This document shows positions 47,074 to 64,000 of a stretch of 64,000 bases of DNA, in pieces. Source of the stretch: Candidatus Aalborgicola lynettensis. Lineage in GTDB: Bacteria > Pseudomonadota > Gammaproteobacteria > Burkholderiales > Burkholderiaceae_C. Under the pieces are notes generated by a model. The model saw only the letters and a list, made by a program, of their open reading frames with translations, had not been told where the DNA came from and did no database searches. Where the stretch lies: the NCBI GenBank assembly GCA_016719405.1, contig JADJZE010000018.1, positions 540,526 through 604,525 on the forward strand, written 5' to 3'. Every line of letters begins with the position of its first letter. The stretch's first letter is position 1. Made by a program: the position numbers and the translations under genes.

Positions 47074-47907
47074 TCAGAACGGCTCGTCATCCTCGGGTGC
47101 AGTTGACACCGCTTTGCCGCCCTTGCGCTCACTCTCCCTGGCCTTGATGCGCGTCTTGGCCGCCATGGTGCTGTGCCTGAACCGGTAGGACTCGTTGCCC
47201 GTCTCCACGATGTGGCAATGATGGGTGAGCCGGTCCAGTAACGCCGTGGTCATCTTGGCATCACCAAACACGCTCGACCACTCCGAGAAACTCAGGTTGG
47301 TGGTGATCACCACACTGGTGTGCTCGTACAGCTTGGACAGCAGGTGAAACAGCAAGGCGCCACCGGCCTGACTGAAGGGCAAATAGCCCAGCTCGTCCAG
47401 GATGACCAGGTCCATGCGCATCAGCGCCAAGGCGATGCGCCCGGCCTTGCCTTCACGTTTTTCCTTCTCCAACTCATTGACCAGATCGACCGTGGAATAA
47501 AAGCGCACCCGCTTGCCTTTGGCAGTAATGCCGGCCACCCCAATGGCTGTGGCCAAGTGCGTCTTGCCAGTACCTGGCCCGCCAATGAGCACGGCGTTTT
47601 GCGCGGTGTCGGTGAAGTCCAAGGTGCTGAGTTGGTTGACCAATTTCTTGTCCACCTTGGTGCCCTCAAAGTCAAAGCCAGCCAAATCCCGGTGCAGTGG
47701 GAACTTGGCCGCTTTCATCTGGTGGCGCACCGACGCAAAGGCGCGTTGTTCGTGTTCGGCCTGCAGCAAATGCTCGATCAACCAGCGCGAGGTCTGGATG
47801 CCTACATCGGTCTTCTTTCCCTCATGGGTGGTCAGATCCTGCCAGGCGCTGGCCATGCCGTGCAGACGCAGTTCCTTGAGCTCCGTGGTGATGTCACGCG
47901 TCTGCAT
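47074..47907 (-). CDS. istB: IS21-family helper ATPase IstB
   Basis: 277-aa AAA+ ATPase that helps IstA in transposition, related to DnaC. Motifs: N-terminal TTELKELRLHGMASAW, Walker A IGGPGTGKTHLATAIG, Walker B region DLVILDELGYLPF, sensor TTNLSFSEWSSVF and C-terminal HIVETGNESYRFR. The start at 47907 overlaps the istA 3' end by 14 bp, the usual istA-istB coupling. The gene looks complete, although istA is not. Confidence 0.94.
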   Translation of the reverse strand: MQTRDITTELKELRLHGMASAWQDLTTHEGKKTDVGIQTSRWLIEHLLQAEHEQRAFASVRHQMKAAKFPLHRDLAGFDFEGTKVDKKLVNQLSTLDFTDTAQNAVLIGGPGTGKTHLATAIGVAGITAKGKRVRFYSTVDLVNELEKEKREGKAGRIALALMRMDLVILDELGYLPFSQAGGALLFHLLSKLYEHTSVVITTNLSFSEWSSVFGDAKMTTALLDRLTHHCHIVETGNESYRFRHSTMAAKTRIKARESERKGGKAVSTAPEDDEPF

Positions 47908-48571
47908 GATCCACCTCCACCGTGGTGTCGGTCTCGAACAAGCCACGCAGGCTGTCGTAACGGCCTGTATTGGCCACTGGTGCCTCTTCCAAATGCAAGC
48001 TGCTGTCCACCGTTTCTGGCATGGGCGGCGCATTGAGCCGGGCCAACACATTGAGAACGTGCTCGGTGCTGAGTACGCCCGATTCGATCACCAATTCCAC
48101 TGCCACCAGCACCTCTTGCAGGCCGTGGCTGGATACGCTGTTGAGCACCTGTGCCATGGTCTTGTCTCCACCGTCATGGCGCATCAATCCTTGGCGCAAG
48201 CGTAGCAATGGCTCTGGCATGTCGGCAAAGGGTGCGCCGTTTCTCAAGGCCCCGGGCTTGCGCTGCACCAGCGCGATGTAGTGTTGCCAGTCGTAGCAGA
48301 TGTGGCCGCGGTTCGACAGTCTTTCATGACGGGCGACGATCAGTTCATCGCTCGCAATTTCAACCCGGTTGGGATACAGCCGGGTGCTCACCCGCTGGCC
48401 TGCCAGTTCACACGGTACCGAGTAGCGGTTACGTGCCACCGCCACCAAACAGGTGCTGGACACCTTGGCTGAGCGTTCGACATAGCCATCAAATACGGTG
48501 GGCATGGGCATCAATTCAGCACGTTCCTGTTCCAGCATTTCCGCTACGCTGAATTGCTGGTATTCGGGGTG
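47894..48571 (-). pseudogene. istA: IS21-family transposase IstA, C-terminal fragment
   Basis: Only the C-terminal ~225 residues remain, starting at HPEYQQFSVAEMLEQERAEL, then FDGYVERSAKVSSTCLVAV, ARNRYSVPCELAGQ and on to the stop at 47894. The DDE catalytic domain of the integrase is absent, so it cannot transpose by itself. The frame opens upstream through the intron-derived junction, adding codons not belonging to istA. The break is a fusion with intron domain V at about 48571. Confidence 0.9.
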
Positions 48572-50057
48572 GCGGGTCCGCACCGGGCGGTTCGAGAGTT
48601 TGAGGTCATGAGAGTCTGGGTAGCCCCAGTTGATCGAAGTACGCAATGGTCAGCACGCTGTTAAGCAGCTTGGCGCTGTTACGCCACCAGCGACGGCTGT
48701 TCACCGCCACCCGTTTAGCAACATCTTCTGTCGCCCCAAGCGCTTTGAGTTCACGGTAGATTGTCTGGGGCCGCTTCCAGTGTTTGAGCTGGATGGCTCT
48801 GAGGCGGTGGCGCAGTCATTCGTCCAGCTCCCGCCAGACTCCCGGTGTTTGCGCCAGCCCGAAGTACGCCTTCCAGCCCAGCAGGTAGGGCCTAAGCTTT
48901 TCTACCACATGCGCCATGCTACGTCCGCCCGAGCGACGTGTGAGTTGCCGGATTCTGGCTTTGAAGTTTTGCAATGGCTTCTCTGCCACTTTGCATTTGA
49001 CCTCTTTGCCCTTGGCCACCCATAGCGCATATCCCAGAAACTTGCGCCCGAAGGCGCTGCCCACCGCACTCTTGGCTTCGTTGATTTGAAGCTTGAGCCC
49101 GACGTACAACTTCCTGAGCAACGCCATTACCCGCTCTCCAGCCTTTCTGCTGCCCACATAGACCTTGCAGTCGTCGGCGTACCGCGCAAAGCTGTAGCCC
49201 CGCGCCTCCAACACCTTGTCTACATCGTCGAGCAGCACGTTGGCCAGCAACGGCGACAGGGGCCCGCCCTGCGGCGTACCCTTTTCGCGCTCCATCACCA
49301 ACCCGCCATCCATGATTCCAGCATTCAGATACGCCCGAATCAGCCGGATCACTCCAGCGTCCTCAATGCGCTTTCTGAGTCTGTCGATCAGGATGTCGTG
49401 GTTAACCCGGTCGAAGAATTTCTCCAGGTCCACGTCCACCACCACACATTTACCCGATTGCACGTATGCACGTGCGGCCTTCACCGCATCGTGCGCACGC
49501 CGCCCAGGACGAAACCCGTGGCTGTGTTTGCTAAAGGTGGGATCAATCAGGGGTTGCAGCACTTGCAGCAGCGCCTGCTGGATCAGCCGATCCAGCACCG
49601 TCGGGATGCCCAGCTCGCGCTGGCTTCCATCCGCCTTGGGAATCATCACCCTGCGTACCGGGCTTGGCCGGTACGCACCTGCCAACAACGCTTGGCCTTT
49701 GACATCTTCACTGTCCTCGCTCACTCACTCTCGTTCGGTCCTTCGTGCTTTGGCTTTTGCCTCATCGGCCAACTACCGGCACTACTACGACCTCTGCTGA
49801 CTTCTCGCTGCGGCGACACCGTCGGACTTTCACCCACAAGGCGAGATCTCCCCAGGTAAGAACGCACACCTTCATCGCACAACCGCCGCATTTACGCCGC
49901 CTCGCCTTGATCACGAGAGCTTCGCGGTTCATGGCCCGCTCGCCCTGCTTGGCACCGCCTTCTATGCAATTCTTGTTCATCGGCTCACGATTTACGCTCC
50001 ACGCTTCCTTCCCACACTCAGTCACCCTCATGCAGTTGCGCTTCACTTCGTTCGTTG
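48572..50057 (-). mobile_element. Group II intron remnant
   Basis: The RT/maturase gene lies inside intron-like RNA sequence. 49725-50057 carries the ribozyme 5' part on the minus strand, including GTGGGTGAAAGTCCGACGG, GAGAAGTCAGCAGAGG and GCACGAAGGACCGAACG, motifs I associate with bacterial group II introns. The 3' end breaks off within domain V: GAACCGCCCGGTGCGGACCCGC is followed directly by istA codons instead of the second half of the hairpin. The 5' end meets the IS66 terminal repeat at 50057/50058. It is therefore not splicing-competent as it stands. Confidence 0.8.
48606..49724 (-). pseudogene. ltrA: Group II intron reverse transcriptase/maturase, broken
   Basis: RT with palm motifs IPKADGSQRELGIPTVLDRL, HGFRPGRRAHDAV, VVDVDLEKFFDRVNHD, GTPQGGPLSPLLANVLLDD and catalytic YADDCKVYV, followed by the maturase X domain. 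The open frame stops at TGA 48816-48818. Read in the same frame, LRHRLRAIQLKHWKRPQT and a tail ending GLPRLS continue to 48606, and relatives have Trp (TGG) at this stop. The N-terminal ~90-100 residues (RT0/RT1) are also missing: the start joins directly to LLAGAYRPSPVRRVMIP. Two independent lesions, so it is a pseudogene. Confidence 0.88.
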
Positions 50058-50086
50058 GTAAGCGTATAGCCGCGGCATATTGATTT
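50058..50086 (+). repeat. IS66 left terminal inverted repeat
   Basis: Begins GTAAGCGTATAGCCGCGGCA and matches the reverse complement of 52689-52717 at 22 of 29 positions. It abuts intron-derived sequence on its outer side. Confidence 0.8.
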
Positions 50087-50253
50087 GATTCTGCCGTTTA
50101 CCGACCATCGCGTGTATGGTGAACATGGCGGCGGCGATTTACTGCGCAATAGCTGAGCAATTGGCTCGCTGGATGCGCTCGGCCATCCGGATGGCACATC
50201 TCTGTGCAAGTGCGCTGGTGTCGGTGCTCAAGAGAGCGGGGGTGAAGTGGGTT

Positions 50254-51872
50254 TCAGCCCGCACGCTGCCAGCGATGTGGCAGCAATTCCTCGATCCGAC
50301 TGTTGAGCTGGGTCGGCAGTCTGGTCAGAACGTCCTTGAGGTAGGCAAAGGGGTCATGGCCGTGGAGCTTGGCCGATTGCAGCAGGCTCATCACCACGGC
50401 GGCACGCTCGCCGGCCAACTGGCTGCCTATGAACAACCAATTTTTACGACCAAGGCCCCAAGGCCGCATCTGGTTCTCGATCCAATTGTTATCCACGGGC
50501 ACAGCGCCGTCTTTCAAGAACTCCGAGAGCGCCTGCCAGTGGTTCAGGCTGTAGTCGATCGCCTTGGCAATCGCGCTACCGTCGGGCACCCGAGTGCGTT
50601 CAAGTCGCAACCAAGCATGCATTTCTTCCCACAGTGGCTTGCTGCGCTCCTGGCGCACTTGCAAACGTTGCTCGCAGCTCAGATCCCTGGCATCGGCCTC
50701 AATGCGGTACAACCATGCAATCCGCCCGATGGCCTGGGTAGCCACAGTGCTGGCGTTGGCTTTGACCAGTTCGTCAAACTTCCTCCTCGCGTGAGCCAGA
50801 CAATTCGCAGTCTTACGCCCCTCAAGGGACATGGTGGCATCGTAGCCAGCGTACGCATCAACAACCAGGGTCCCTGTCCAGCCTTTGAGGAACTCGTGCG
50901 GGTACTTACCCCCACGCCCCTCGCAGAAGTCGTACACCACACCGGGCATATCTTCGAATGCTCCCTGGCGTAGGCCCACATGTAAGCCTTCTTGGTCTTT
51001 CCGCCTCCCGGGTCAAGCAAGCCGATGGGCGTCTCGTCGGCATGAATCACGCGCGAGCCCAGTACGAAAGCCCGGTGTGCATCGTACAGGGGCAACAACT
51101 GCGCCCCGGTTTGGCCGCCCCAAGCTGCCAGCGTCGAGCGCGGCGTGTGCACTCCAGCGCGGGCGTTGATTTGCTCTTGCCGGTAGTACGGCATGTGGTC
51201 ACAGAAGCGGCTGACCACGGTGTGCGCTTGCAGGCCCGGCGTTGGCAGCGCATTGTCGAAGACTTGGGGTGCCGCTGGCTCTTGGACCATCAACTGGCAG
51301 CACCGGCAAGCCCATTTGCCCCGGATCTGACGCTGCACGAAGAATTGCGCAGGCACGATATCCAAACGTTCGCTGATGTCCTCGCCCACGCGCACCATGG
51401 GTTGGCCGCATTCTGGGGATGGACAGTTGGTATTTTCAGGCTCAACACGGGTGTCCACACGCGGCAAGTGTGGCGACAGTGCTTCGCGTTTGGGTTGGCG
51501 ACGTGCTTGCTTGTCTGGTGTGCCCCGGTCTTGGGTCGAAACACTGGGCTGCAAGGCGGCCAGTTGCGCCTCCAAGCTAGCTTGGTCAGCGGCCAGTGTC
51601 TCTTCGAAGAGGGAGCGCTGCTGGGCACTCATGCGCTCGGTCTTGGCACCGAACTTCCAAGCCTTCAGGCGCGCCAATTGGAAGGTGATGCTCTCAATCT
51701 TGGCGTCGCGCCACTTGATGGCTTGGGCATCAGCGTTGATGCGTTTGGTTTGCTCGGCAATGTGCTTGCTTTGCTCGTTGATCTGGGCCAATAGTTGCCC
51801 TGCAAAAAACGCCCATTCGCTCGGATTCAGAGCTGAAATATCTTGGACTTTTATTGCATGCAGATCGAGCAT
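50254..51872 (-). pseudogene. tnpC: IS66 transposase TnpC, one-base frameshift
   Basis: DDE transposase of IS66. The first frame gives a coiled N terminus (LLAQINEQSKHIAEQTKRI), a Zn-like Cys region (NCPSPECGQP, CRCCQ), and the first catalytic Asp in VIHADETPI, up to KKAYMWAYAR. The next frame carries on with GAFEDMPGVVYDFCEGRG, the second Asp in LVVDAYAGYD and the Glu in VDNNWIENQMRPW. The break is at about 50962-50966: the minus strand has AGGGAGCA where AGGGGAGCA gives a continuous 539-aa protein. A base-call error in a G-run is likely. Confidence 0.92.
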
Positions 51873-51951
51873 GCACGAACTATAAAACGCCTCAAATGAT
51901 CACGATATTGGGGGATGCTCCAATTGATTTTTGCTATCTTTTTAGGCGTAA

Positions 51952-52293
51952 TTACATACGCGTAATCACCCTCATTTGTTCCAGTCTCTGCCAGGGAAGT
52001 CCCAGTACCAAAGCATCGAATTGTTGCTTTGTCAAAGTCACTGGGGCCGTACTATGTGCATCAAACTGCGGCCATACGAAGCGCCCCACATTGAGCCTGC
52101 GCGATGCACACCAGACGCCAAAGCCATCATGCACCAGCAACTTGATGCGTGTGGCACGCGCGTTGGCGAACAGGTAACCGTGGTGGGCCTGGGCCGAGCC
52201 AAACACCTGCACAACACGGGCAAGCAGCCGCTCGCTTCCTGCACGCATGTCCATGGGCCCCACGGCCAGCCACAAGGAGTCGATGCGGATCAT
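51952..52293 (-). CDS. tnpB: IS66 accessory protein TnpB
   Basis: 113-aa small protein of the IS66 Orf2 family. Characteristic sequence: WLAVGPMDMRAGSERLLARV, then HHGYLFANARATRIKLLVHDGFGVWCASRRLN and FVWP. It is needed for IS66 transposition, with biochemical role unclear. The start at 52293 overlaps the tnpA stop (ATGA); 80 bp separate it from tnpC. Confidence 0.92.
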   Translation of the reverse strand: MIRIDSLWLAVGPMDMRAGSERLLARVVQVFGSAQAHHGYLFANARATRIKLLVHDGFGVWCASRRLNVGRFVWPQFDAHSTAPVTLTKQQFDALVLGLPWQRLEQMRVITRM

Positions 52294-52637
52294 CGCAGCA
52301 GCTCTCGCATCCAGGCCGCGCACTCATTTGCCGCCGCACTGGGCCAAGTGATGGCCATGGTCGTGGCGCCTCGGCGCAGCTCGATTCGGATGTCTGCGCA
52401 GTCTTGGTGGGTTGTGTGGGTAGGCGCGGGCACAGACACCGGTACAAACTCTCTCACGCCGACCGACGAAGCACTATCGCGGGCCTCTTGCCGCCAGCGG
52501 TGCACGACGTTGGCATTCATCCCGTGCGACAGCGCTACTTTGGCCACCGACGCACCAGGTGCAGCGCATTGTTCAAGCACCAAGGTCCGAAACTGCGCGC
52601 TGTAGTTTCGTCGTGCAGAGAATTTCTCTTGTTCCAT
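52290..52637 (-). CDS. tnpA: IS66 accessory protein TnpA
   Basis: 115-aa protein with an N-terminal HTH (RNYSAQFRTLVLEQCAAPGASVAKVALSHGMNANVVHRW split at about 9-48) of the IS66/IS3-orfA type and a C-terminal segment DIRIELRRGATTMAITWP. The start MEQEKFSARRNY at 52637 is preferred, though an in-frame ATG at 52646 exists. First gene of the IS66 element. Confidence 0.88.
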   Translation of the reverse strand: MEQEKFSARRNYSAQFRTLVLEQCAAPGASVAKVALSHGMNANVVHRWRQEARDSASSVGVREFVPVSVPAPTHTTHQDCADIRIELRRGATTMAITWPSAAANECAAWMRELLR

Positions 52638-52688
52638 CGTGTCCACCTGTTTATTACGTGGACACGATCTTTGGACAAAACTAACCTG

Positions 52689-52717
52689 GGATCAAGGTGC
52701 CTCGCCTAGACGCTTAC
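52689..52717 (-). repeat. IS66 right terminal inverted repeat
   Basis: On the minus strand begins GTAAGCGTCTAGGCGAGGCA. Its outer flank is only about 40 bp from the rRNA operon terminator. Confidence 0.8.
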
Positions 52718-52756
52718 CTTGCACCCGCAGGTGTGCGCCCATGCTGGGCGCACCAC

Positions 52757-52793
52757 CAAAAAAAAACGCCCCGTCATAGACGGGGCGTTTTTG
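52757..52793 (-). terminator. Intrinsic terminator of rRNA operon copy 1
   Basis: Hairpin ACGCCCCGTC-ATA-GACGGGGCGT (52766-52788). Reading the minus strand, the stem is followed by nine Ts. It ends the operon just after the 5S gene. A second GC hairpin, GTGCGCCC...GGGCGCAC, lies at about 52733-52753. Confidence 0.92.
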
Positions 52794-52801
52794 CTGTAAC
52801 A

Positions 52802-52915
52802 GCCTGACGATGACCTACTTTCACACGGGAACCCGCACTATCATCGGCGCAGAGGCGTTTCACTGTCCTGTTCGGGATGGGAAGGAGTGGTACCACCTCG
52901 CTATGGTCGTCAGGC
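52802..52915 (-). rRNA. rrf: 5S rRNA (operon copy 1)
   Basis: 114 nt; ends are complementary (GCCTGACGA / TCGTCAGGC). Contains the conserved CCATCCCGAACAGG loop and GTAGGTCATCG 3' end. Confidence 0.95.
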
Positions 52916-53073
52916 ATAACTTTTTGTCACCTTGATCAAAGATCAAGACAACCAATTTATAGAGCTAATCAGCTTCATCGATTTAACGAACCCACATGCA
53001 GTTATTTGCAAGTAGGATTTTTGAATGCGTCAACTTGGCATAACTTCCCTGATCTACCGATCAAAGTTATAGG

Positions 53074-55953
<2,880 letters not shown>

Positions 55954-56311
55954 TATAACTTTGACGTTTCTTGCGAAACTTCATTGCTATTTTCAAGGAA
56001 TGATTGATTGGTCTTTCACCAATCGCGTTATGCCGTAAATGACGTCACCTTTTACTTGCGTAAAAAGCTCGTCCAATTTACTTTCGAATTTCAAACAAAG
56101 TTTGATATTCATTTTGACGCAATCAAAAATTGTCGCTAGCGGCACGGTCTGCACTAAACCTTTACGAATGTGCAGTTTCCGCTAGCAACGCTGATTAAAC
56201 TCTATAAATTGTTAAAGAACAGCCGATTGACCAGGTAATCCCGATCAACAACAAAGCAGCCTCTTTCAAAGCTACTTTGGTGTTGATTAATACTAATCAG
56301 ATAAGAAAGAT
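55954..56311 (-). promoter_or_regulatory. 16S-23S spacer (tRNA-Ala to 23S part) with boxA, copy 1
   Basis: 358 bp between tRNA-Ala and 23S. It holds an antitermination boxA-type motif on the minus strand, TGTTCTTTAACAA (56221-56209), followed by TTTATAGAG. Such spacer boxA sites are read by the Nus/SuhB complex. AT-rich otherwise. Confidence 0.7.
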
Positions 56312-56388
56312 TGGTGGAGGTGACAGGACTCGAACCCGCTACCTACTGCTTGCAAAGCAGCCGCTCTCCCCAGCTGAGCTACACCCCC
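56312..56388 (-). tRNA. tRNA-Ala(TGC), copy 1
   Basis: Acceptor GGGGGTG, anticodon loop CTTTGCAAG (anticodon TGC), T-loop GGTTCGAGTCC, encoded CCA. It has GGGGAGAGC in the D-arm where copy 2 has GGGAGAGC, so this copy seems to have an extra base (77 nt), which may be a base-call error. Confidence 0.93.
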
Positions 56389-56414
56389 AAAACCAGAAGG
56401 ACGTTGGACGACAA

Positions 56415-56491
56415 TGGTGGGTCTGGTTGGTCTCGAACCAACGACCCCTGCGTTATCAACACAGTGCTCTAACCAACTGAGCTACAGACCC
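56415..56491 (-). tRNA. tRNA-Ile(GAT), copy 1
   Basis: 77 nt, GGGTCTGTAGCTCAGTTGG start, anticodon loop TTGATAA (GAT), T-arm GTTGGTTCGAGACC, encoded CCA. Identical to copy 2 as far as I can see. Confidence 0.96.
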
Positions 56492-56588
56492 AAGCCGGTC
56501 ACTTGTGACAAGGCCTAAGCCCAAGTCGTCAGCGACAACCTTCCAACAACCGATAAGTGTGAGCGTTCAAATTAAATTGCAGTTTCCA

Positions 56589-58115
<1,527 letters not shown>

Positions 58116-58349
58116 GATCTTGAATTTTTCGCATATCTCTATGCAACTCATAAATTGGAATCAACATGAACTTCATTGCTGAAGTTCGCATTTCTTTTAC
58201 TTCATGAGCGTTTGTAAGCCAATTAAGACTTAGTTCCGAAGAACTTGGCAATCGCCTTCAAACGCCCACGCTTATCGGCTGTAAATTTTTAATGAACCAA
58301 AGACTTTTTAATTTCTTCGTTTGCTTCACTGCGATCAGCGAAGCCTTGA

Positions 58350-58381
58350 ATTATGACACAGTTTTTTTAATCTTTGGTCAA
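58350..58381 (-). promoter_or_regulatory. Possible rRNA operon promoter (copy 1)
   Basis: On the minus strand TTGACC (58381-58376) and CATAAT (58355-58350) with a 20-base spacer, longer than the usual 17; the AT-rich spacer and the position about 235 bp upstream of 16S suit an rrn promoter. The leader 58116-58349 has no gene. Confidence 0.45.
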
Positions 58382-58400
58382 ATTTCTTGAAAACTTTTTA

Positions 58401-58439
58401 CGTTTCCTTTAATGCTAGCTCGTAGCACTGAAGGAAACG
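58401..58439. other. Hairpin between the tandem rRNA operons
   Basis: Arms CGTTTCCTT (58401-58409) and AAGGAAACG (58431-58439) enclose an inner inverted repeat TGCTA/TAGCA. It directly follows the intrinsic terminator of copy 2 in the direction of transcription, so it may be a back-up terminator or processing site. Confidence 0.5.
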
Positions 58440-58464
58440 CCCCGTCATAGACGGGGCGTTTTTG
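58434..58464 (-). terminator. Intrinsic terminator of rRNA operon copy 2
   Basis: Same hairpin as copy 1 (ACGCCCCGTC-ATA-GACGGGGCGT, 58437-58459). However, reading the minus strand the stem is followed by only TTTCC, so this terminator should be weaker than copy 1's T9 run. Confidence 0.85.
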
Positions 58465-58472
58465 CTGTAACA

Positions 58473-58586
58473 GCCTGACGATGACCTACTTTCACACGGG
58501 AACCCGCACTATCATCGGCGCAGAGGCGTTTCACTGTCCTGTTCGGGATGGGAAGGAGTGGTACCACCTCGCTATGGTCGTCAGGC
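58473..58586 (-). rRNA. rrf: 5S rRNA (operon copy 2)
   Basis: 114 nt, apparently identical to copy 1. Confidence 0.95.
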
Positions 58587-58739
58587 AAAACTTTTGTCAC
58601 CTTGATCAAAGATCAAGACAACCAATTTATAGAGCTAATCAGCTTCATCGATTTAACGAACCCATGCAGTTATTTGCAAGTAGGATTTTGAATGCGTCAA
58701 CTTGGCATAACTTCCTGATCTACGGATCAAAGTTATAGG

Positions 58740-61616
<2,877 letters not shown>

Positions 61617-61972
61617 TATAACTTTGACGTTTCTTGCGAAACTTCATTGCTATTTTCAAGGAATGATTGATTGGTCTTTCACCAATCGCGTTATGCCGTA
61701 AATGACGTCACCTTTTACTTGCGTAAAAAGCTCGTCCAATTTACTTTCGAATTTCAAACAAAGTTTGATATTCATTTGACGCAATCAAAAATTGTCGCTA
61801 GCGGCACGGTCTGCACTAAACCTTTACGAATGTGCAGTTTCCGCTAGCAACGCTGATTAAACTCTATAAATTGTTAAAGAACAGCCGATTGACCAGGTAA
61901 TCCGATCAACAACAAAGCAGCCTCTTTCAAAGCTACTTTGGTGTTGATTAATACTAATCAGATAAGAAAGAT
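61617..61972 (-). promoter_or_regulatory. 16S-23S spacer (tRNA-Ala to 23S part) with boxA, copy 2
   Basis: Same layout as copy 1; the boxA-type TGTTCTTTAACAA is at 61883-61871 on the minus strand. One T and one C shorter in two runs. Confidence 0.7.
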
Positions 61973-62048
61973 TGGTGGAGGTGACAGGACTCGGGACCGC
62001 TACCTACTGCTTGCAAAGCAGCCGCTCTCCCAGCTGAGCTACACCCCC
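61973..62048 (-). tRNA. tRNA-Ala(TGC), copy 2, altered T-arm
   Basis: 76 nt, anticodon TGC. The T-arm reads GCGGTCCCGAGTCC instead of GCGGGTTCGAGTCC, which loses the universal TTCGA. Either a base-call problem or a defective tRNA gene. Confidence 0.88.
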
Positions 62049-62074
62049 AAAACCAGAAGGACGTTGGACGACAA

Positions 62075-62151
62075 TGGTGGGTCTGGTTGGTCTCGAACCA
62101 ACGACCCCTGCGTTATCAACACAGTGCTCTAACCAACTGAGCTACAGACCC
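62075..62151 (-). tRNA. tRNA-Ile(GAT), copy 2
   Basis: 77 nt, same as copy 1, anticodon GAT, encoded CCA. Confidence 0.96.
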
Positions 62152-62248
62152 AAGCCGGTCACTTGTGACAAGGCCTAAGCCCAAGTCGTCAGCGACAACC
62201 TTCCAACAACCGATAAGTGTGAGCGTTCAAATTAAATTGCAGTTTCCA

Positions 62249-63775
<1,527 letters not shown>

Positions 63776-64000
63776 GATCTTGAATTTTTCGCATATTTCT
63801 CTGCCACTCATAAATTGGAATCAACATGAACTTCATTGCTGAAGTTCGCATTTCTTTACTTCATGAGCGTTTGTAAGCCAATTAAGACTTAGTTCCAAGA
63901 ACTTGGCAATTGCCTTCAAACGCCCACGCTTATCGGCTGTAATTTTTTAATGAACCAAAGACTTTTTAATTTCTTTGTTTGCTTCACTGCGATCAGCGAA
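63776..64000 (-). other. Leader region of rRNA operon copy 2
   Basis: Homologous to 58116-58340, AT-rich, no gene. The window ends about 10 bases before the position where copy 1 has its possible -10 element, so the promoter of this copy is outside. Confidence 0.7.

Larger units (their letters stand above)
46879..48571 (-). mobile_element. IS21-family element remnant
   Basis: One end is present: TGTCAGCGCCGATTG at 46879 begins a terminal region with two direct repeats of GCCGATT(G/C)AA(T/A)(A/T)TTGAGCCA (46886-46905 and 46910-46929), like the multiple terminal repeats of IS21 elements. istB is intact and the last part of istA follows. The istA 5' part and the other IS end are missing: at about 48571 istA sequence joins group II intron domain V. 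A complete IS21 element would be around 2.4-2.6 kb; here about 1.7 kb remains. Confidence 0.85.
50058..52717 (-). mobile_element. IS66-family insertion sequence
   Basis: The element is bounded by imperfect inverted repeats beginning GTAAGCGT: the left from 50058 inward, the right ending at 52717, 22 of 29 positions alike. It carries tnpA, tnpB and tnpC in the IS66 order on the minus strand. The 8-bp flanks (GTTCGTTG left, CTTGCACC right) do not match, so the expected target duplication is absent, as after a rearrangement. tnpC has a one-base frameshift. Confidence 0.9.

Overview
The window looks like chromosomal DNA of a betaproteobacterium of the order Burkholderiales, most likely family Comamonadaceae (Rhodoferax/Polaromonas/Acidovorax-like). 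Supporting signs are the protein sequences, the rRNA operon layout 16S-tRNA-Ile-tRNA-Ala-23S-5S, a DksA without the usual zinc cysteines, and short dispersed repeats of a kind I recall from Comamonadaceae genomes. No database search was possible, so the genus is a guess.

Layout. 1-8.2 kb (minus strand) is the start of the division and cell wall (dcw) cluster: mraZ-rsmH-ftsL-ftsI-murE-murF-mraY-murD, with murD cut by the window edge. The cluster has a promoter overlapped by four 10-bp-spaced MraZ-type boxes. 8.4-14.4 kb (minus) holds hslU, hslV, a STAS-domain protein, dksA and a CobW-type metallochaperone GTPase. 14.5-28 kb is mixed housekeeping: two RlmI-type methyltransferases, argB, a LysE exporter, an FAD protein, a ParE/RHH toxin-antitoxin pair, cysK, the RNase P RNA, a CBS protein, a KefB/C-like antiporter, an RluF-like protein and an MBL hydrolase. 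28-34.7 kb (plus) is a three-gene phosphorelay operon: a hybrid histidine kinase with Hpt, a REC-HD-GYP c-di-GMP phosphodiesterase, and a REC-REC-kinase. 34.8-46.8 kb carries slmA, a cyclic-nucleotide-binding protein, htpX, a lipoprotein, an MFS carrier, a DUF3025 protein, pyrC, a LysR regulator, a periplasmic binding protein and dapF-DUF484-xerC.

46.9-52.7 kb is a patch of mobile DNA: an IS21-family remnant (istB plus the 3' part of istA), a degenerate group II intron remnant fused to istA inside domain V, and an IS66-family element with recognisable inverted repeats. 52.8-64 kb is a tandem pair of rRNA operons on the minus strand, with a period of about 5.66 kb. The second copy's promoter lies just outside the window.

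Two observations stand out. First, two intergenic elements (36158-36255 and 40587-40680) share a nearly identical 42-nt loop (40 of 42), but each is closed by its own unrelated 26-28 bp stem. Both lie just 3' of a minus-strand gene (htpX, pyrC) in the same orientation. Second, rsmH, the CobW gene and IS66 tnpC are each broken by exactly one missing base in a short homopolymer run, and the second rRNA operon differs from the first at universally conserved positions. This pattern suggests base-calling or assembly errors rather than true gene decay.
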